DNA of 64,000 nucleotides, taken from positions 108,176,935-108,240,934 of the forward strand of contig NC_034409.1 in the NCBI RefSeq assembly GCF_002078875.1. Direction: 5' to 3'. Below the pieces are notes generated by a model. That model was given only the letters and a program-made list of their open reading frames with translations. It did not search any database and had not been told where the DNA came from. Each line of letters starts with the position of its first letter. Positions within the stretch are counted from its first letter, which is position 1. This DNA is from Numida meleagris. Lineage: Eukaryota; Chordata; Aves; Galliformes; Numididae. Positions 1 to 13,676 of this stretch are shown here, one piece after another. The translations under genes and the position numbers were made by a program.

Positions 1-1328
1 ACTAAGTGGAGGAAAATGACTGATAACCCAAGAAATAGGGTTAGCATTGTGTATGCAACTATGATGTTTGAGATTATATTAAGCATTAGGGAAGGTGAAG
101 GCAAAACAGAGTAGTCACTGAATGTAAGAAAGGACTCTGTAGGAAGCACTTGTTTGGGAAGGCAATTAGAAATAGGTTTCAAAGGGACTTGACAGATCAC
201 AGCCTGATGCTTCAGTCATCCTGACGGAAATCTGGCTTTTTGCACCTGCTTTTTTTTTTTTTTTTTTTAACTGTTGACTAAGTGAAGGCAGAAATTGGAA
301 ATGCTTAGGAGAAAAGGATCGTTTACCTCATTGCTGTGACAGTTACCAGATAGAGAGGTGTGTAGTTGAAATTAGGGAGGAAAATCAGAAATGTGGAAAA
401 CAGCCCACTCCTTTAAATAAAGCAGGAGAAAGAAATAGAAAGATTTTAAGAGTGAAAAGGCTTTAAAAATTGGCAGCTTTCCACATTTCTCTCCTTCATC
501 TCCAGTGCCTTTTCTTTCAATCTGTTGAGAAACCTTCACATAGTATTGACACTTATGTTTGTTTCTAAAAATTAGCTTGTAAGTGTGATCATTTAGGAGA
601 ACATATGATGAGTGAGGCGGACACCTGGTCAATAGATTGAGTTTCTATTCAGCATCAGAAGTAGGAAACCTTTTATTTGGTTTTATGCTTTCAGGTGCAG
701 GAAACCAGTGCAGCAGAGCTTGAAGTGATATCTTAGGGAAATGTAAGGGTTTTTTTTTATGCTACGGACAACTGATTTCTCCTACTGACAATCATGCCCT
801 GTTCCAACCATGCACAGTGTGTTGCATATGTGTAACACAGAGAGTAAGAGACACGACTCAGAAGTTCCACTGCACTGGTGATGCCAAATTAGTTGTGGAG
901 AATTAGAGGCCAACAGTTACAGTGTGGCCCTTTGGCCTCATAATTTTTCTTTGTAAATCTTAGCAAAATCTGTCATGCTTTGTCTGTGTTCCCACATTCA
1001 GGACATCTGAGAGGCACCGCCAAGAGGAATGGAACAGGCAGCACACTAGTTTTGCTGATGTCCTCCTCTGGGATCTCTTGCTGACAAGTCATTGGAGCTG
1101 TGGGTTCATCTAAGCTCAGGCCTTCTGGTCTTGGCATACACAACATCTTTGTTAGCACAATACTGCTGTCCTTGGGTACTGGCAGAGGCTGCGTTGTTAA
1201 CCCTTCTGGTGCAGGTTTTCCTCCATTCATACTTCATTCAGAGCAGACATTTGTTATGAATATCCACAGAGGATTAAGTTTGCTTGGTTGATAGTCATGC
1301 TGTGTGCATTTGGTTTCCTCACCACTTC
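1..1328. other. gene-free AT-rich stretch
   Basis: No gene or repeat is recognised here apart from a 19-base T run at 250-268. A minus-strand open frame at 973-1230 reads proline/glutamate-rich, with PEGL twice. It is preceded at once by an in-frame stop and lacks a clear polypyrimidine tract, so it is not called. Confidence 0.5.
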
Positions 1329-1680
1329 ATAGAATAGAATCACAGAATCATTTGAGTTGAGAGGGACCCTTAAAGGCCATCTAGTGCAACCCCCCCGCTA
1401 TGAACAGGGGCACCTACAGCTACATCTGGTTGCTCAGAATCCTGTCCAACCTGACCTTGAGCGTCTCTAGGCATAGGGCATCCACTCTCATTTTTGGGCA
1501 ACCTGTGCCAGTGCCTCATCACCCTGATTGTAAAAAAACTTCTTCCTTATATCCAATCTAAATCTCGCCTCTTCTAGTTTGAAACCATGTCACCTTTTCC
1601 TATCACAGCAGACTCTACTAAAGAGTCTGTCCCCTTTTTTCTTACAGCCCGCCTTTAGACACTGAAAGGCCACTCTCAAG
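1329..1680 (-). mobile_element. CR1 LINE 3' fragment
   Basis: The left edge carries the reversed CR1 tail (atagaatagaatcacagaat). It is followed by the usual CR1 body: 'aaaggccatctagtgcaac', 'ggcatccac', 'gggcaacctgtgccagtgcc' and 'tccaatctaaatct'. CR1 is the main non-LTR retrotransposon of birds and is normally truncated at its 5' end, as here. The copy is diverged and carries no intact ORF. The right boundary is approximate, near the degenerate segment 'ttagacactgaaaggc'. Confidence 0.9.
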
Positions 1681-3790
1681 TTGTGGGTCACAGAGTTTGG
1701 TAGATATGAGGGGGCTGGAGAATTAAGAGGGAAAGTATGAACCACAGGGAACATATGGAAGGAAGCAGGGGGTATCGTATGAAGAGAAGAGAGTATGGCT
1801 GTAGGATGCCAGTCAGTAGAAAATAAGGCTTCCTCAGCACTGCTTCTCATTCAGCGATGTTTATTTTCCTTAATGTTAGCTCAGGGATCTGTAGCTTGTA
1901 CTTCATTAAGGGTTATGACTCAGGGGCCCAGCAAAATTGAAATGGTTGGTCTCTAACATTGCAGATTTTCATCTCTGTGTGCAGAAGCATCCTTCTAGCT
2001 CTTGTTGAGTAGTGTGTGCTTGCAGTAAGAGAGCAGGTTTGGAGATAGGTACACATTACTGCATTTTCCTCTTTCTCAGGACACTAGGTATGATAGGAAA
2101 AAAGAGACTGACTTTCAGGTGGTTTTCCAGGTCAGGTTGGGTATAAATCCACCACTAATACCTAAGACAGAAAAAGGGGCTGAAGAGAATCTAGACTTTT
2201 TTTTTTTGAAAAGCACAAAAAATATTTTTTATTGTTCTTTTCTTCATAGACTTTCTTCCAAGTTACTCAGCTCTCATTGCTCTTTTCAGCTGATGAGTAG
2301 ATGAAGATTGCATACTCTCAGTGTGAGAAGACAGCTTTCATTCACTTTGACTCTTCTGAGCAGATGTGACTAGACACTGCCCCATGCCGTGGTGCCTGTG
2401 GATTGGGCACCCTTCAGCTTTGCTCTCTGGAAAACTCTTCTTTGCTGCTCTACTTGCTGGGACAGACAGCTGTGGAGTTGCCTTTGTGCTGAAGGTGCTT
2501 CCACCTTCACTAATGGCTGTTGGGTGGATGTGCCTAAATTCCTGTTTGCATACCTCTCTGAGATATAAGCTACATGCTGCAGGGTGAAACACTCCTGCTC
2601 AGTGAATGCAGGGAAGGCCAAGAGAAGTGAGGAGCTGGATTCTTCCATTCCCTGTGCTCGTGGGGCAGGAGCATAGTGTGCACGCTTCCTGGATTACTCC
2701 GCCTGACTTTTGGTTTGCCTTAACTCTCACCAAAGTCTTTGACATCCTGTTTACTGACTTTGGCTTCATTTGTGTTTCCCCTTGCAGTTCTGGGTTGACC
2801 ATGAGCTCCTGGTCTGATTGTCTCCTTCCAGCTTGGGAAGACCTGAAAAAAGGCAACTTCTCATGGCAGTTAAGTCTTTACTCTGTCAAACTCCCATGTC
2901 TTTGTTGAGTGAGGGTCAGACTGTATGAGAGGATTGCAAACAGAGTGGGGGGGGGGGAGCAAGCAATACAGTAATTGGAAGTAGAGAAAAATGATTTGTG
3001 TACCCCTGGTGTTTATGTGCAAGCACACATACATGAGTCAGACCAAAGCTTGTCTAGATTATTATCCTGCCCCCAGCTTTGGGCAATAGGAGATGCTTAG
3101 GGAAAAAGCATAAGAAATGAGATATTCAAATATTTTCAATACAGGAAGCAGGCAGATTCTTTGCAAGGAATGTGAGTGTTGCTGTGGGTTGTTGCCTGGC
3201 ATTCAACATATTTCTACTGTTAATAACTATTTTCTTCAACGAGTTGTGTACTTACTATTTGCAGTACAAGCTACAGCTTTGGGGAGGAGTAACCTTCTGG
3301 GAGCTGGTGTCATGTTTTTTGCAATCTTTTCTGCAGTCAGTTGTGACATACAGAAATATTACAGATACAATGCTTGCACAGACTATCTGGACACCAGCTA
3401 TTGACAAATATTTACATTTCTTATTGCCACTGTTCTGTTTTTATGACACCTTATTCAATCTTGAAAGCCCTTCAGAAGTCCCTGTCACAGTTTTTGAGTC
3501 AAGGCCAATAAAGGACAATGTGAGATGGCCTCCTCTACCCAAAATTCTCTGCAAAATTAAGGTAGACATTCATGGAGTGGTCCATTCAGTGCTGTAAATA
3601 ACCAGAATTTGGAAGGTACATATAATTTACCTAGCTGTTTGATCTAACTCATTAGGAAAAAAAGAAGTAAGTAACCTGGTGCTACAGAAGTTACTTCAAT
3701 GCAAAATGAATTTGATGTGAAACAGGCAAATTGTGAAAACAGATTCTTACTTATTACTGCTGCAGAACTTGCAGTTCAGTGTGAATTTAA
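1681..3790. other. gene-free stretch
   Basis: No supported gene or repeat. It contains an 11-base G run near 2947-2957. A + strand open frame at 3172-3597 (141 codons) is hydrophobic and AT-driven, matches no family I know and is treated as chance. Minus-strand open frames between 2338 and 2856 are likewise unconvincing. Confidence 0.5.
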
Positions 3791-3990
3791 TATCTAAAGG
3801 GGGGCTATAGGAAAGAAGGGAACGGACTCTAGCAGGGTCTGTTGTGATAGGACAAGGGGAAACAGTTTCAAAGTAGAACAGGGGAATTTTATATTGGATA
3901 TAAGGAAGAAGTTCTTTACAATGAGGGTGGTGAGGCACTGGCACAGGTTGGCCAGAGAGAGGGTGAATTCCCTGTCCCTGGAGATTCTAC
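3791..3990 (+). mobile_element. CR1 LINE internal fragment lacking its 3' tail
   Basis: CR1 sense sequence reads 'agcagggtctgttgtgatag', 'gacaaggggaaacagtttca', 'ttggatataaggaagaagtt' and 'aggcactggcacaggtt', then stops after 'ccctgtccctggagatt'. Copies made by target-primed reverse transcription keep their 3' end, so the missing tail implies a later deletion or rearrangement at about 3990. Confidence 0.85.
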
Positions 3991-4826
3991 TTTATTACTC
4001 AGATTTGAGTATATATGCAACACTGTGATGGGCAACAACAGAAAGACGTCATAATATGCAAAGGAAAGGTCAAAAGCTGAATGTACACAGTCCTGAAATC
4101 CCTAAGTTTGGTAGTGTGGTAACTTTGGTGCTCTCTGGAGTCCTCTGATTTCTGTAGCACTCCACTGTCTCTTGGCATCAGGATGACCTGTGCTACCCTC
4201 TTGGTTTGTTGGTTTTGGGGTGTGTTTTTTTTTCTTTTCTCCAGACGCAGTGGAAGAGCTGTTGCACGTAAGCTGGTCTTCAGAAACAAGACAGCAGAGG
4301 AGGTTGTGGGAAGAGTCCACGGTTTTTAGAAGGACATATGTGTGCAGATTAAACAAAACTGAGACCTGTGACCTTCAAGGGTAAGGCCAAAAGCCAAGCA
4401 AAGATTTTCTTATAGTTTTGTGCAATGTGGATTGTGTTGAAAGAGCATCTCTGGAAAAGAGGATACACCAACAACAATGCACCATCAAATTACTTACACT
4501 GCACTCTTCCACATGTCTTTATTTTACATCTTAATTACCTAGCCCACAGATCACCAAAGAAACCCCAATCCCAATTCCCACTAGAACAGCCAGAGCACAG
4601 GATCCAGCATCCACCCCACTGTGTAAGAACAGATGCAGGCTGCTAAGCCATAAAACCCTGAAAGGAGAATCTCAACCCTCTAAAGTCAGTTATCACTGAC
4701 TGCTGTGAGGTCAGGGTCTCAGCTGGGAGATTTATCCCAATTACAAGCTCTCTGCAGTCACTGGTAATGCTTAATGCAAATACATGCTTTGTGTCGATCT
4801 CCATCTACATATTTTAAAAGTACTTT
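3991..4826. other. gene-free stretch
   Basis: No gene is recognised. It includes a short T/C-rich tract near 4224-4240 and an A/C-rich stretch at 4450-4640. The open frames are short and overlap on both strands. Confidence 0.5.
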
Positions 4827-5150
4827 ACAGAAGGGTTTGGTTTGGAAGGGAGCTCAAAACCCACCCAGCCCCAATCCCTGCTGTGGGCAGGGCTGCCCCC
4901 ACCAGCTCAGGCTGCCCAGGGCCCCATCCAACCTGGCCCTGAGCGCCTCCAGGGATGGGGCACCACAGCTTCTCTGGGCAGCCTGTGCCAGTGCCTCACT
5001 GCCCTCACAGTGAAAAATTTCCTCTTAACATCTAATCTAAATCTCCCCTCCTTTAGTTTAAAACCATTCCCCCTCATCCTCATCTGTGTGAAAAGTTCAT
5101 TTCTCCTCTGTTTATAAGCTCCCTTTAAGTACTGGAAGGCTGCAAAAGGA
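4827..5150 (-). mobile_element. CR1 LINE 3' fragment
   Basis: Minus-oriented CR1. From left to right it reads 'ggtttggaagggagctcaaa', 'cccatccaacctggccctga', 'gggatggggcaccacagctt' and 'ctaatctaaatctcccctcc'. The minus strand still encodes the degenerate end of CR1 ORF2, with text such as [20 protein letters not shown] followed by HRLPREAV. The ATTCTATG-type tail at the left edge is missing or badly eroded. Confidence 0.9.
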
Positions 5151-8100
5151 AATGAAAGGGAAAATACTGTGCAACTACAGCAAAAAAAGAGAAACTCCAA
5201 TGAATAAAGACTGAATTTTTTTCAGATATACTTCTCCCTCTCTTGTGTCCATATTTAAAAAGCAAAACAGGGAAAATCTCTGAAGAGCCGTGAATTAGAA
5301 CCAATTTTAGTGCAGAATCTTCCACAGAGATCGATTGGGTTGCAGATAGTGCAACTCATGTTATCCTCACTGGAAATGGTTACAGTAACACATCTGTAGA
5401 TACCTAGCCCTCCTAATTAAGCCTTCCACAAGACTGTACATGAGCAGTCTTATTCCAAGAGTATTAATGATAGTGTGTGGCTCTGCAATCTAACAACTTA
5501 CATGAATGTTATGAAATTACTGTTTACATTGCAGTAATTCCCTGTTAATTCAGTCAAGAGCAGAGCTGCTATAGTGCTGCTCTATTGTAGATTAAAGTTC
5601 AATTTATGCCCCAGGGAGCATGAGATTTCTAAAGAGAGAAAGAGAGTCCCTGCTGGTGTACAGAAGGAAGTTTAATTGACTCCTGCCTGAGTGTGCTGTA
5701 TTGCCCCAGCTGGGGATACAGCCCAGAGGAGCTGTGACAGAAGGGGGATGAAGGCCAAGTGCTTGTGCCGGTGGTGTGCACCAGCCACCTTCATGTCTCC
5801 CTCTATTTATGTGTCATGGTTATGGCATCTCACCTCTTCTGCTTGTTCCTGCATGCTTATTTCTAACCTCCCTACTGCAGCTACCACACACATGCTCATC
5901 AATTAAACTTTCTTTCTCTTCATACACACATACATATGTTCAGTTCACAAAGCCATGCTTCCTTGCTGGGACCTCCTCCAAAGGAGACTCCATCCTCTGT
6001 CCCCTATCAGGACACCCTCCACTCTGTCCCCCCCTGAGCTCCTTTATCTCCCTTACTTCCATACATGGCTGCAAATCATATATTAATTATACTGAATGAA
6101 AAGTGAACACTGTGATATATGGTATTGCTCAGCAGTATCTCACCCTGGGAGGAGTTACAGCTTTCCTAATTGGGAAATAAGGAACAGAATAAGGGAAATA
6201 AAAGAGGAGTTTGACTTTACATCTTTGTTTTCCCAAATTACGGAGAGCTCAGTTACACAGGCAGTAAACCTGCTGTTCAAATGACAAGTTAAAGCTCCAG
6301 GGTTCAGCAGCCATGGCTGCTTAGAAGTAACCACAGTGCTTGATTTTGATTAATAAGGGTTTTACAGATGAAACTGGTAGAAATATCTTATTACCTGTTC
6401 TCTCCTCAGATGCTGATGTGTAATGCTGTAAGCTGACTGGATTGGTGGAAAAAAGAAAAAGGTTGGTAAGAATGTATCCCAAAATATACCATACTGTGCT
6501 GGGGTAGAAAATGAGTATCATTTTTAATATAATAGGTAGAAATGTTCTTTTTCAAATGTGACTGCTATCACATTTTTGTCTGATTTTTTTTTTTTTAAGT
6601 GCAGACTTTTAATCTTCCTAGGTGATGCAACACCACCTTTGCTACCATCTCTGCAACCTAGCAAAATCCTGGCTACATTTTGGTATCTCTGCTTATCTAT
6701 TGTGACTCACAAAAGAGCTTTTCCACTAGTACTGTGTACAATCAAAGCTAAAAATAATTTTCTGTAAAGGGACAAAAACTCCATCAGATAGGAAGTGTTT
6801 TTATTAAGCATTGTGAGTTTGCTTTGCTTTGTTTTTAATTTCAGGAGACTCAGTCATAGAAACAGCTGCTTCTTTCATACAAGACTTGCCCGGGAGCAAA
6901 TCAATGCATTTAATTTGATTCTGGAACTAGCTGCACAGTTAATAATGCCTCAAGACTGTAAGCAAATCTCTAAATCTGTATCTCTAATATTCAGATTCCC
7001 TTTCCCCGGAAAAAAAAAAAATTAAAAATTAAAAAAATCTGCATTTCATCAAATCCATATTAAGAAGGTTATGCAAGCTAGTTATAAGAGAAGAGGCCCA
7101 ACCCTGGTGCTGTTCTGAGAAGCTGCAAAAATAAGGTGTAGAAGTACCCCAAAGACTACGCTGCATGTCGTCATAGTCCTACAAGATAGTCCGCTCTTAA
7201 ATGCGGAGATGTAAGTATGCTATTTCATGTATGCTGGTGATGGTCATACCCAATCCTTTGGGCTCTTGACTCTGTAGTGATGTGCTCCTACATGCTTTGG
7301 ATGGGGAGGCAGAATAAGGGCAGAAAGCTTCTCCTTTTCATTGTTTCTCTGCTCTGATTTTTTGGAAATGATGGCACATCCTGGACACATTCATGCTTTG
7401 CACGACTACGCAGTCCATCTTACTGTATGAGTCTATCATCTATGTTACACGCTGCAGGAGGCAGAGATGTAGGCATTTATACTGGGTCTGAGTTCAGCCA
7501 CTGTTCAGTCTCTGCTGAAATGTTTCTCCTTTTTTCTAAAACACCTCTCATCTAGCTTTCAGGCCTTCCTTTCACCCTTGCCCAATTTCACATTATGGTC
7601 TGTTTAATCCAGACCCCATTAGTTTTATCTAAAAAACCTGCCTTTCTAGAGGAAAAAATAGTTCATCTCTTTAGCACTTCGTGGCACATACATATGTAAA
7701 GAAGCCTGACTGCAAACAGTGCGTATTTTGGGGATGAAGGCAAAAGGCAATGTAAGAATGACCTTTATCTGTTTGTGACAGATGGGAATTTTGAAGCAAT
7801 TCTTTATTAGCATGAACTATCATCGGACTTGTGTCTGAAGTCTTGAGGGATGCAGCTGTTAATTTCTACTGCAGAGCTTCTCCTTTGTGTTTTGAATGAT
7901 CACAGTTTCTTTTTGTTTATATATGCCTGAGAAGAATCTCTACAGAGAGTTGAAGCTAATTTTATAAGTGATGGTCTACGTAGTCCTGGCTCTTTCTCAC
8001 GCATCTGTGATTTCAGAGGGAGCTTTATTTACTAAGGATGCTTCAGTGAGAAGCTGCAAATATTTTGACAAGAAGTTCCCTCAGAAATTTACTCCTTTAA

Positions 8101-11100
8101 CCTGTGATAGACCCTGCTAAACACCTTAATGGGTGGGTTCACACAGAAAAAGGATTTGCAGACTATAAACCACATATTTATGAATGGAATCGTTATTGTA
8201 TAAGGTGTGCACCTCTGCAACACAATCCACCTTCCCCAAAATCTTGTTAGACCCATGACTTCTATGGGAAAATCCTCACAAAAACAAAAAACACAGCTTT
8301 CTTGTTGTTGTTGTTTTCAATTTTAAGTTTGAGAGAAGTCGGAAATCCATCACAACCGTTGGTACAGCTTTCTAATGGATTGCCAGAAATGGGAAATCTA
8401 ATGTTAGTACAACTTGATAACGGTTACCTAGCCTTACATTTTGGATTTTGCATGTAATTTTTATTTTGAGTTCATAGATTCAGCAAGTCAGCTGGACTTT
8501 TTTTTTTTTTTTTGGTAGACAGAAGAGCCCTCCCTCATCAGATTTCAGTTCCCATATAGGTATCTACAGTATATGATCTAATTATCACTCTCTCCTTGTT
8601 AATCTAAACAGTCTGAGCTACCTGAGAAATCCCAAATCTAATTTATTACCCCATCATCAAGAGCTGTTGTGTAGGAAACTGATGGTCTTCTCGTCGTGTC
8701 TTTGGTGTATTGATTAAGTTTGTCTTCAAACATGATTTAGTGCTGAACCAATGCAGTACTTCTGTGGTCTCCATGCTTATGACAGGCAGGATGTTGGTCT
8801 CCTTTGTCTTAGAGTGAACTTCCCAACATGTAGTTCCTGTCTTTCTATGGTAGCTGGGCTGCCATTTTGAGAGCACACTTGACTGTTTCATGGCTTCTGT
8901 TGTGCAGTTAACCACGGTTTTATACCACACAGCTCTCAGCTTGTCTTTGATCAAGTGTCTCATTGGATATCATTTGTTTCCTAATAACAACTGGCTGTGC
9001 AGAATTCCCCAGATCATCTTCCCACAGCTTGTGGGCTCTGCTCACACTCACCCACTCAAAATGCTGCCCGGTCTCCCCAGCTGCCAACAACTTGTCCCTG
9101 TCTTCCCCTTTGTGGAGTGAGTTGCTTTCCGACTTGAATCTCAGAGGACAACAGCATTCAGAGAGGACTTTTTTTCCTCCCATCTGATATGGGCTTTGTC
9201 TTAATGTTAATTTCTGAATGAATTCAGGCAAATGGCAAACAAAACTGCCATATGCTATTTACCATAAATCTTCATACATATTTTCTGATGCATTACAGAA
9301 CACAGTGCTCACATTTAAAATCCTCAATATATATGAATTTTGGGGAGGGGAAAATGGACAACTGGACAAAATGGAAATTTAAGATATTTTCTTTGAAGAA
9401 AGTGAGGAAAAAGGCCTGATTGAGTTAAGTACATCAACAGCACTACGAGAAATGTGCCACAGAGTGACTATCTAGATCTTTTAAAAAGAAAAAGAGTTCA
9501 CTGTGAATACTGACAAAATGCTATCTTCTGGTAAGTAGGTTTTGAACAACAGTAGGTTTAATGTTTAAGGAAATCATATCAACCTTCCCTTCTGTTTCTT
9601 GCTGGAGTTGTAGTGAAGGATTCCTTGAACTCCTTCCAGCACTCACTGTGCTGTGACATGATCATATGAATGGTGGAGATTATAGCTTCATTGTTTGGCC
9701 CCGGCGAAGGATTATGTCCTTATCGGAGATGTGATTGCATCAGGCTCACTTAATTCCATTTCTTGATTTAGAGAAAATGACGTGAACCTGACAATCTCTT
9801 CCTCTTTCTGACAAGGCATTTACACTGAATTAATCTCTCTTAAGACCAATTTAATTGTTTCTGGTTTTCTATTGTACATTTTTTGTGTTGCTGTGTTTTT
9901 TTGCTTTTTTTTTGTTTTGTAGGTGGTGAATTTTTTCTTTTGTTTTGCTGAGAGAAGCTTCCCTTAAATTCCGAATTTAATAATTTCAGACTACACTGAA
10001 CAGCAGGCTTTGTGAGACAACAGCTGTAAAATTTAATGCTGCTAAGGGAATAGTTATGCATATCTATGTATTAGGGCCATAAATGTACATTACCTGCAGG
10101 CAGCGAGCCTAGAAAATCTTTAATTCAAGATTGCAGATATTTCTTCTTATCTCAGTGACATTTCAAAGCATAGCTAAATCAAAACTCCTCTCTTCTGTGT
10201 CATCCCATACTGATGAGCAGAAGCTCCCTGCACAGGTATAACACCTGATAGTCCAGCATTGGTGCAGAAGCTCTGACAACCTGTTAGCAAACCCAAGTGG
10301 CCCAAACCTATTTTGCCTCCTCATTGGCAAAGGTTCCTATTAATTTTTACTCAAGCTCACAAGGAGCAAGACTGGGTAAAAAACACCTCTGTGCAGATAG
10401 GCCCTGGGTAGTCACAAAAGGTTACTCTGCTCCACACTCCTCCCCAGCTCTTTGAAGGTGCCTGTATCCCCCATCTCCTACACACAAGGGCTGACTGCAT
10501 GGACTGGTGATGGGGCCAAGGCTGTGGAACATTGCTTGGGTAGACAAGCATGATGACAACACCTAGCAACACAGTAGGGAAGAGGGAGTTCACTCCATTT
10601 AACATCCTTGAGTGAATTTAACTGTTTAACTGGTGAGGTTGCTTCATAGGGAGACCTGGGAGAATGCACTTAAAAGACAATCAGATGGCACAGGAGGCAT
10701 GTCTCACTGGTCCCACTGCACTTACAGCCAAACAATTAACGCCCTCTAAAAGCTAGGAAGATCATCCCAAGTTTAGATGTAGGTAAATTAACACTTGAGA
10801 CATCCACAGTTTTAATGATAGCTATTGCAGCAGAACCCAGGAGTACTAGGCAATTAAACTTGTGGAAAAACATATAGGAAGCAAGGAGCAGATTTCTTTT
10901 TAAAGTCTCTGAAGTGTAACAGAAAACATTCTCTTTGTTAAATATATCTTAAATTTCAAGCAAGGCAAATAAACCGTGCCAGTAACAGACTACCTTGGGA
11001 TCTTTTTGCCTTCTTGATTCTCCCTCCTGGCAGAATTTGAGCTGATTTCATGACTTTTAATGAGATACCTCCCAGCTGGAAATAGCAACTTTTACTGTTT

Positions 11101-13622
11101 TTCCCAAACATCCATGTTCAGACTGCTTTATCAAACACACTAATCAACATCATTTGCTCTGTAAGCTGCTTTGTGGAATATATCATAAGGAAGCAATGTC
11201 TTGTTCATTTAAAAAAAAGAAAATCTCTTTTACTCTCTACATTCTCAGTACTTTCATCTGTTAGTACTAAGACTGGAAAGCTGGTCTGTGTGCTTGTGAC
11301 ATGATTGCAGGCTAATACATGACATTAGGGCAATGAATTTTGTTTCAGGATCCAAACCAGAAGGATTTGCTCATTGCTTGTGTTTTATTACCACTTCAAT
11401 TTAAGTTGGGAAAAGCTGAAGGCATTACAACAGCGGACCTCTCAGATGTCCTTCCTGTGTGGCAGGAACAATGGCACTTAGCTCAGTTCTCAGCCATCAT
11501 TTGAAATTTCTCAGCTGGGTTGAAAACAAAACAGGTTGTGGTTGATGGCTCCTTATGACTAGTTTCTCCCTTGCTTTGTCACACCTACTTTCCTTTCTGT
11601 CCAGAAGAGCAACTGGGAAGCCGACAGCCAGGCGAAGCGTACCTCTGCATATATTCATGTACGTGTGCTCTGTATCCCACTTCAGTATTTCAGCACTTAG
11701 TGCTTGAAGTGTTCTGTTGCAATAGATATTCTTATGTCAAGGACTGGAAATTGTAGCACCCAATAGTTCTTTTTTGAATCCGTAGTAATTTCAGTTGTGA
11801 TTTAAGGCGTAGTTGATACTTGCTCAGTTATGTCATCGGTCTTTCTTGGCTTTCATTTTTAATCTCTTTCCATTTGGAAAAGTTGACAATTATTGCATTA
11901 AAACCACTTAAATAGGTCACTTCGATATAATATATAGTTTTATGCTACTTCATTCTTCTTTTTCAGAAACTAAACCTGTATATATACTTAATAAATTAAT
12001 TAACTAATTTAATATATATTTATTACAATGCTTCATTTTTGCATTCTTAATGTATTGAGTGATATAATGTTAGTAAAAAAAAATTAATTTGATACTAATT
12101 CGTGCCACTGATGAAGAATGGGACTCATTTTCAAATGCGAGAAGTCAATATTTCATATTACAGATCTATTTGCAATAGTACGTTCACTGGTCTGCATTTA
12201 AATTATTAAACAAAGGAAAGACTGCTTGCCTCTAAGAAGTCTTTCTTGGATGTTCTAATTGCTTGGGTAATTGGACTTCTTTACATTTTATGACTTTGAC
12301 AAGACTTGATTCAGTCACTGAGAAAGAAAATCTTTCAACACCTCCTTCCAGCATTGAACTGCTTCTGATTTTAATCTTGCCACATGTTTCCCTTTTGTAA
12401 TGAAATTCTTTGAAGATGGTAACACAACAACAGCTAAACCTGAGCACACTGCTTCATTTGCTACTTAAGGGTCATACAGTTTAATGTGGATATATCAGCT
12501 CTTGGTAATGCTAAGGGCAGAAAATTCTGAAGACGTATTTTAGGGAAACATCTATGTTTTTAGGCTTGATTTAGATATGATAATCTTCTTGTGGTAGTAG
12601 TTTATCAATAATGTTTTCTCTGGTGTCATCCTCCAATCAGTGACAAACTTATTCTTCTCTTCAGTAGTGCACACACTATACTATGGCCTTTGCCAAAGAT
12701 CTTTGGGTTAGTTTGATCTGGCATCTGGCACAGCTCTGGGCATATTGGTATTTTTGCTAAAGTGTCCATTGTTCGTTGTCCCACTTTGGAAAACTGAGCA
12801 TGGCTCTGGCTTGCAGTGATGCTGTTCACATTGCTTGTGTGTCCTTCAAGGATCCACAACTGACTGGACCCAGCACAGCTGGGATCATCTCCAATTTCAT
12901 ACCTACAAGCATCCACTCAAGGCATGATGAGCACTGCTGGATGTTTCATGGTGGTTAAAAGGCTGGAGTTAATTTCTATCTCCTGGCTTCCTTCGCACCC
13001 GCATTTGGCACAGGAGAGAGTGTGGTATGTGAATCTCTCATGGCTTTTGGTGGGAACTCCTTGATTACGCTAGCCTGCAAAAAGCCTGCAAATTCTGGGA
13101 CTCCTGATTCTGTGTTGCTTCCAGAGACACTTACAAGCTGTATCTCACCCCAGAAGCCAGTCCTCAGGAAAAATGCATTAGGATTGTCAGTGAATTTTGC
13201 CTGAGGATTGTGTTTCAGAGAAAACAAGGAGCAGCAGTTTCCTCATACTCCAACAGAGCACAGCACTGCTGAATCCAAGTCATCTCATGAAGCTTCTGTG
13301 TCTTTAGTGAAGGATTTGTGTGCAACACCAAGAACTTAGTCACGGAGCTTCCTTGTAATATCTTCTCTGTTTTTCATGTGACAGCTTGATGAATCCTGCT
13401 TTACAGATGGGACTACACAACAAAAATCCTCTCTGCTCTTAGATCTTGTACCTTGTGGGTACAATATGGAAAAGTAGTCTCCTTTACTCCATGCACTGCC
13501 TTTACTGTTCTCTCCTAGCAGATGTGAAATGTTATATCAAATCTACAACTTCCCTATTGGAGTCTTAATAAACAGAGATCTTCCAAAAGATTTTCAGATA
13601 CATAGTTATCCTTTTGATGAAA
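5151..13622. other. long gene-free AT-rich stretch
   Basis: No gene or mobile element is recognised in about 8.5 kb. Visible features are homopolymers (13 T at 6584-6596, 12 A at 7010-7021, 16 T at 8498-8513), a short TTG repeat at about 8301-8315, and AT-rich sequence with low complexity at 11930-12090. Several minus-strand open frames of 70-105 codons (8646-8963, 8920-9231, 12232-12447, 12626-12916, 12976-13227) change frame between one another and have no recognisable homology. They are discussed under findings. Confidence 0.5.
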
Positions 13623-13676
13623 ATCTTAGAATCATTAAGGTTAGAAAAGACCACTGTAATCATCTAGTCCAACCAT
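13623..13676 (-). mobile_element. short CR1 3' end
   Basis: The segment reads 'tcttagaatcattaaggtta' and then 'gaaaagaccac' and 'catctagtccaacca'. This is the extreme 3' end of a CR1 copy in minus orientation. Only about 54 bases remain, so it is a severely 5'-truncated insertion. Confidence 0.85.

Noticed and set aside
973..1230. A minus-strand Pro/Glu-rich 85-codon frame considered as a terminal exon
   Set aside because: An in-frame stop sits just upstream of its ATG, and the only nearby AG lacks a pyrimidine tract.
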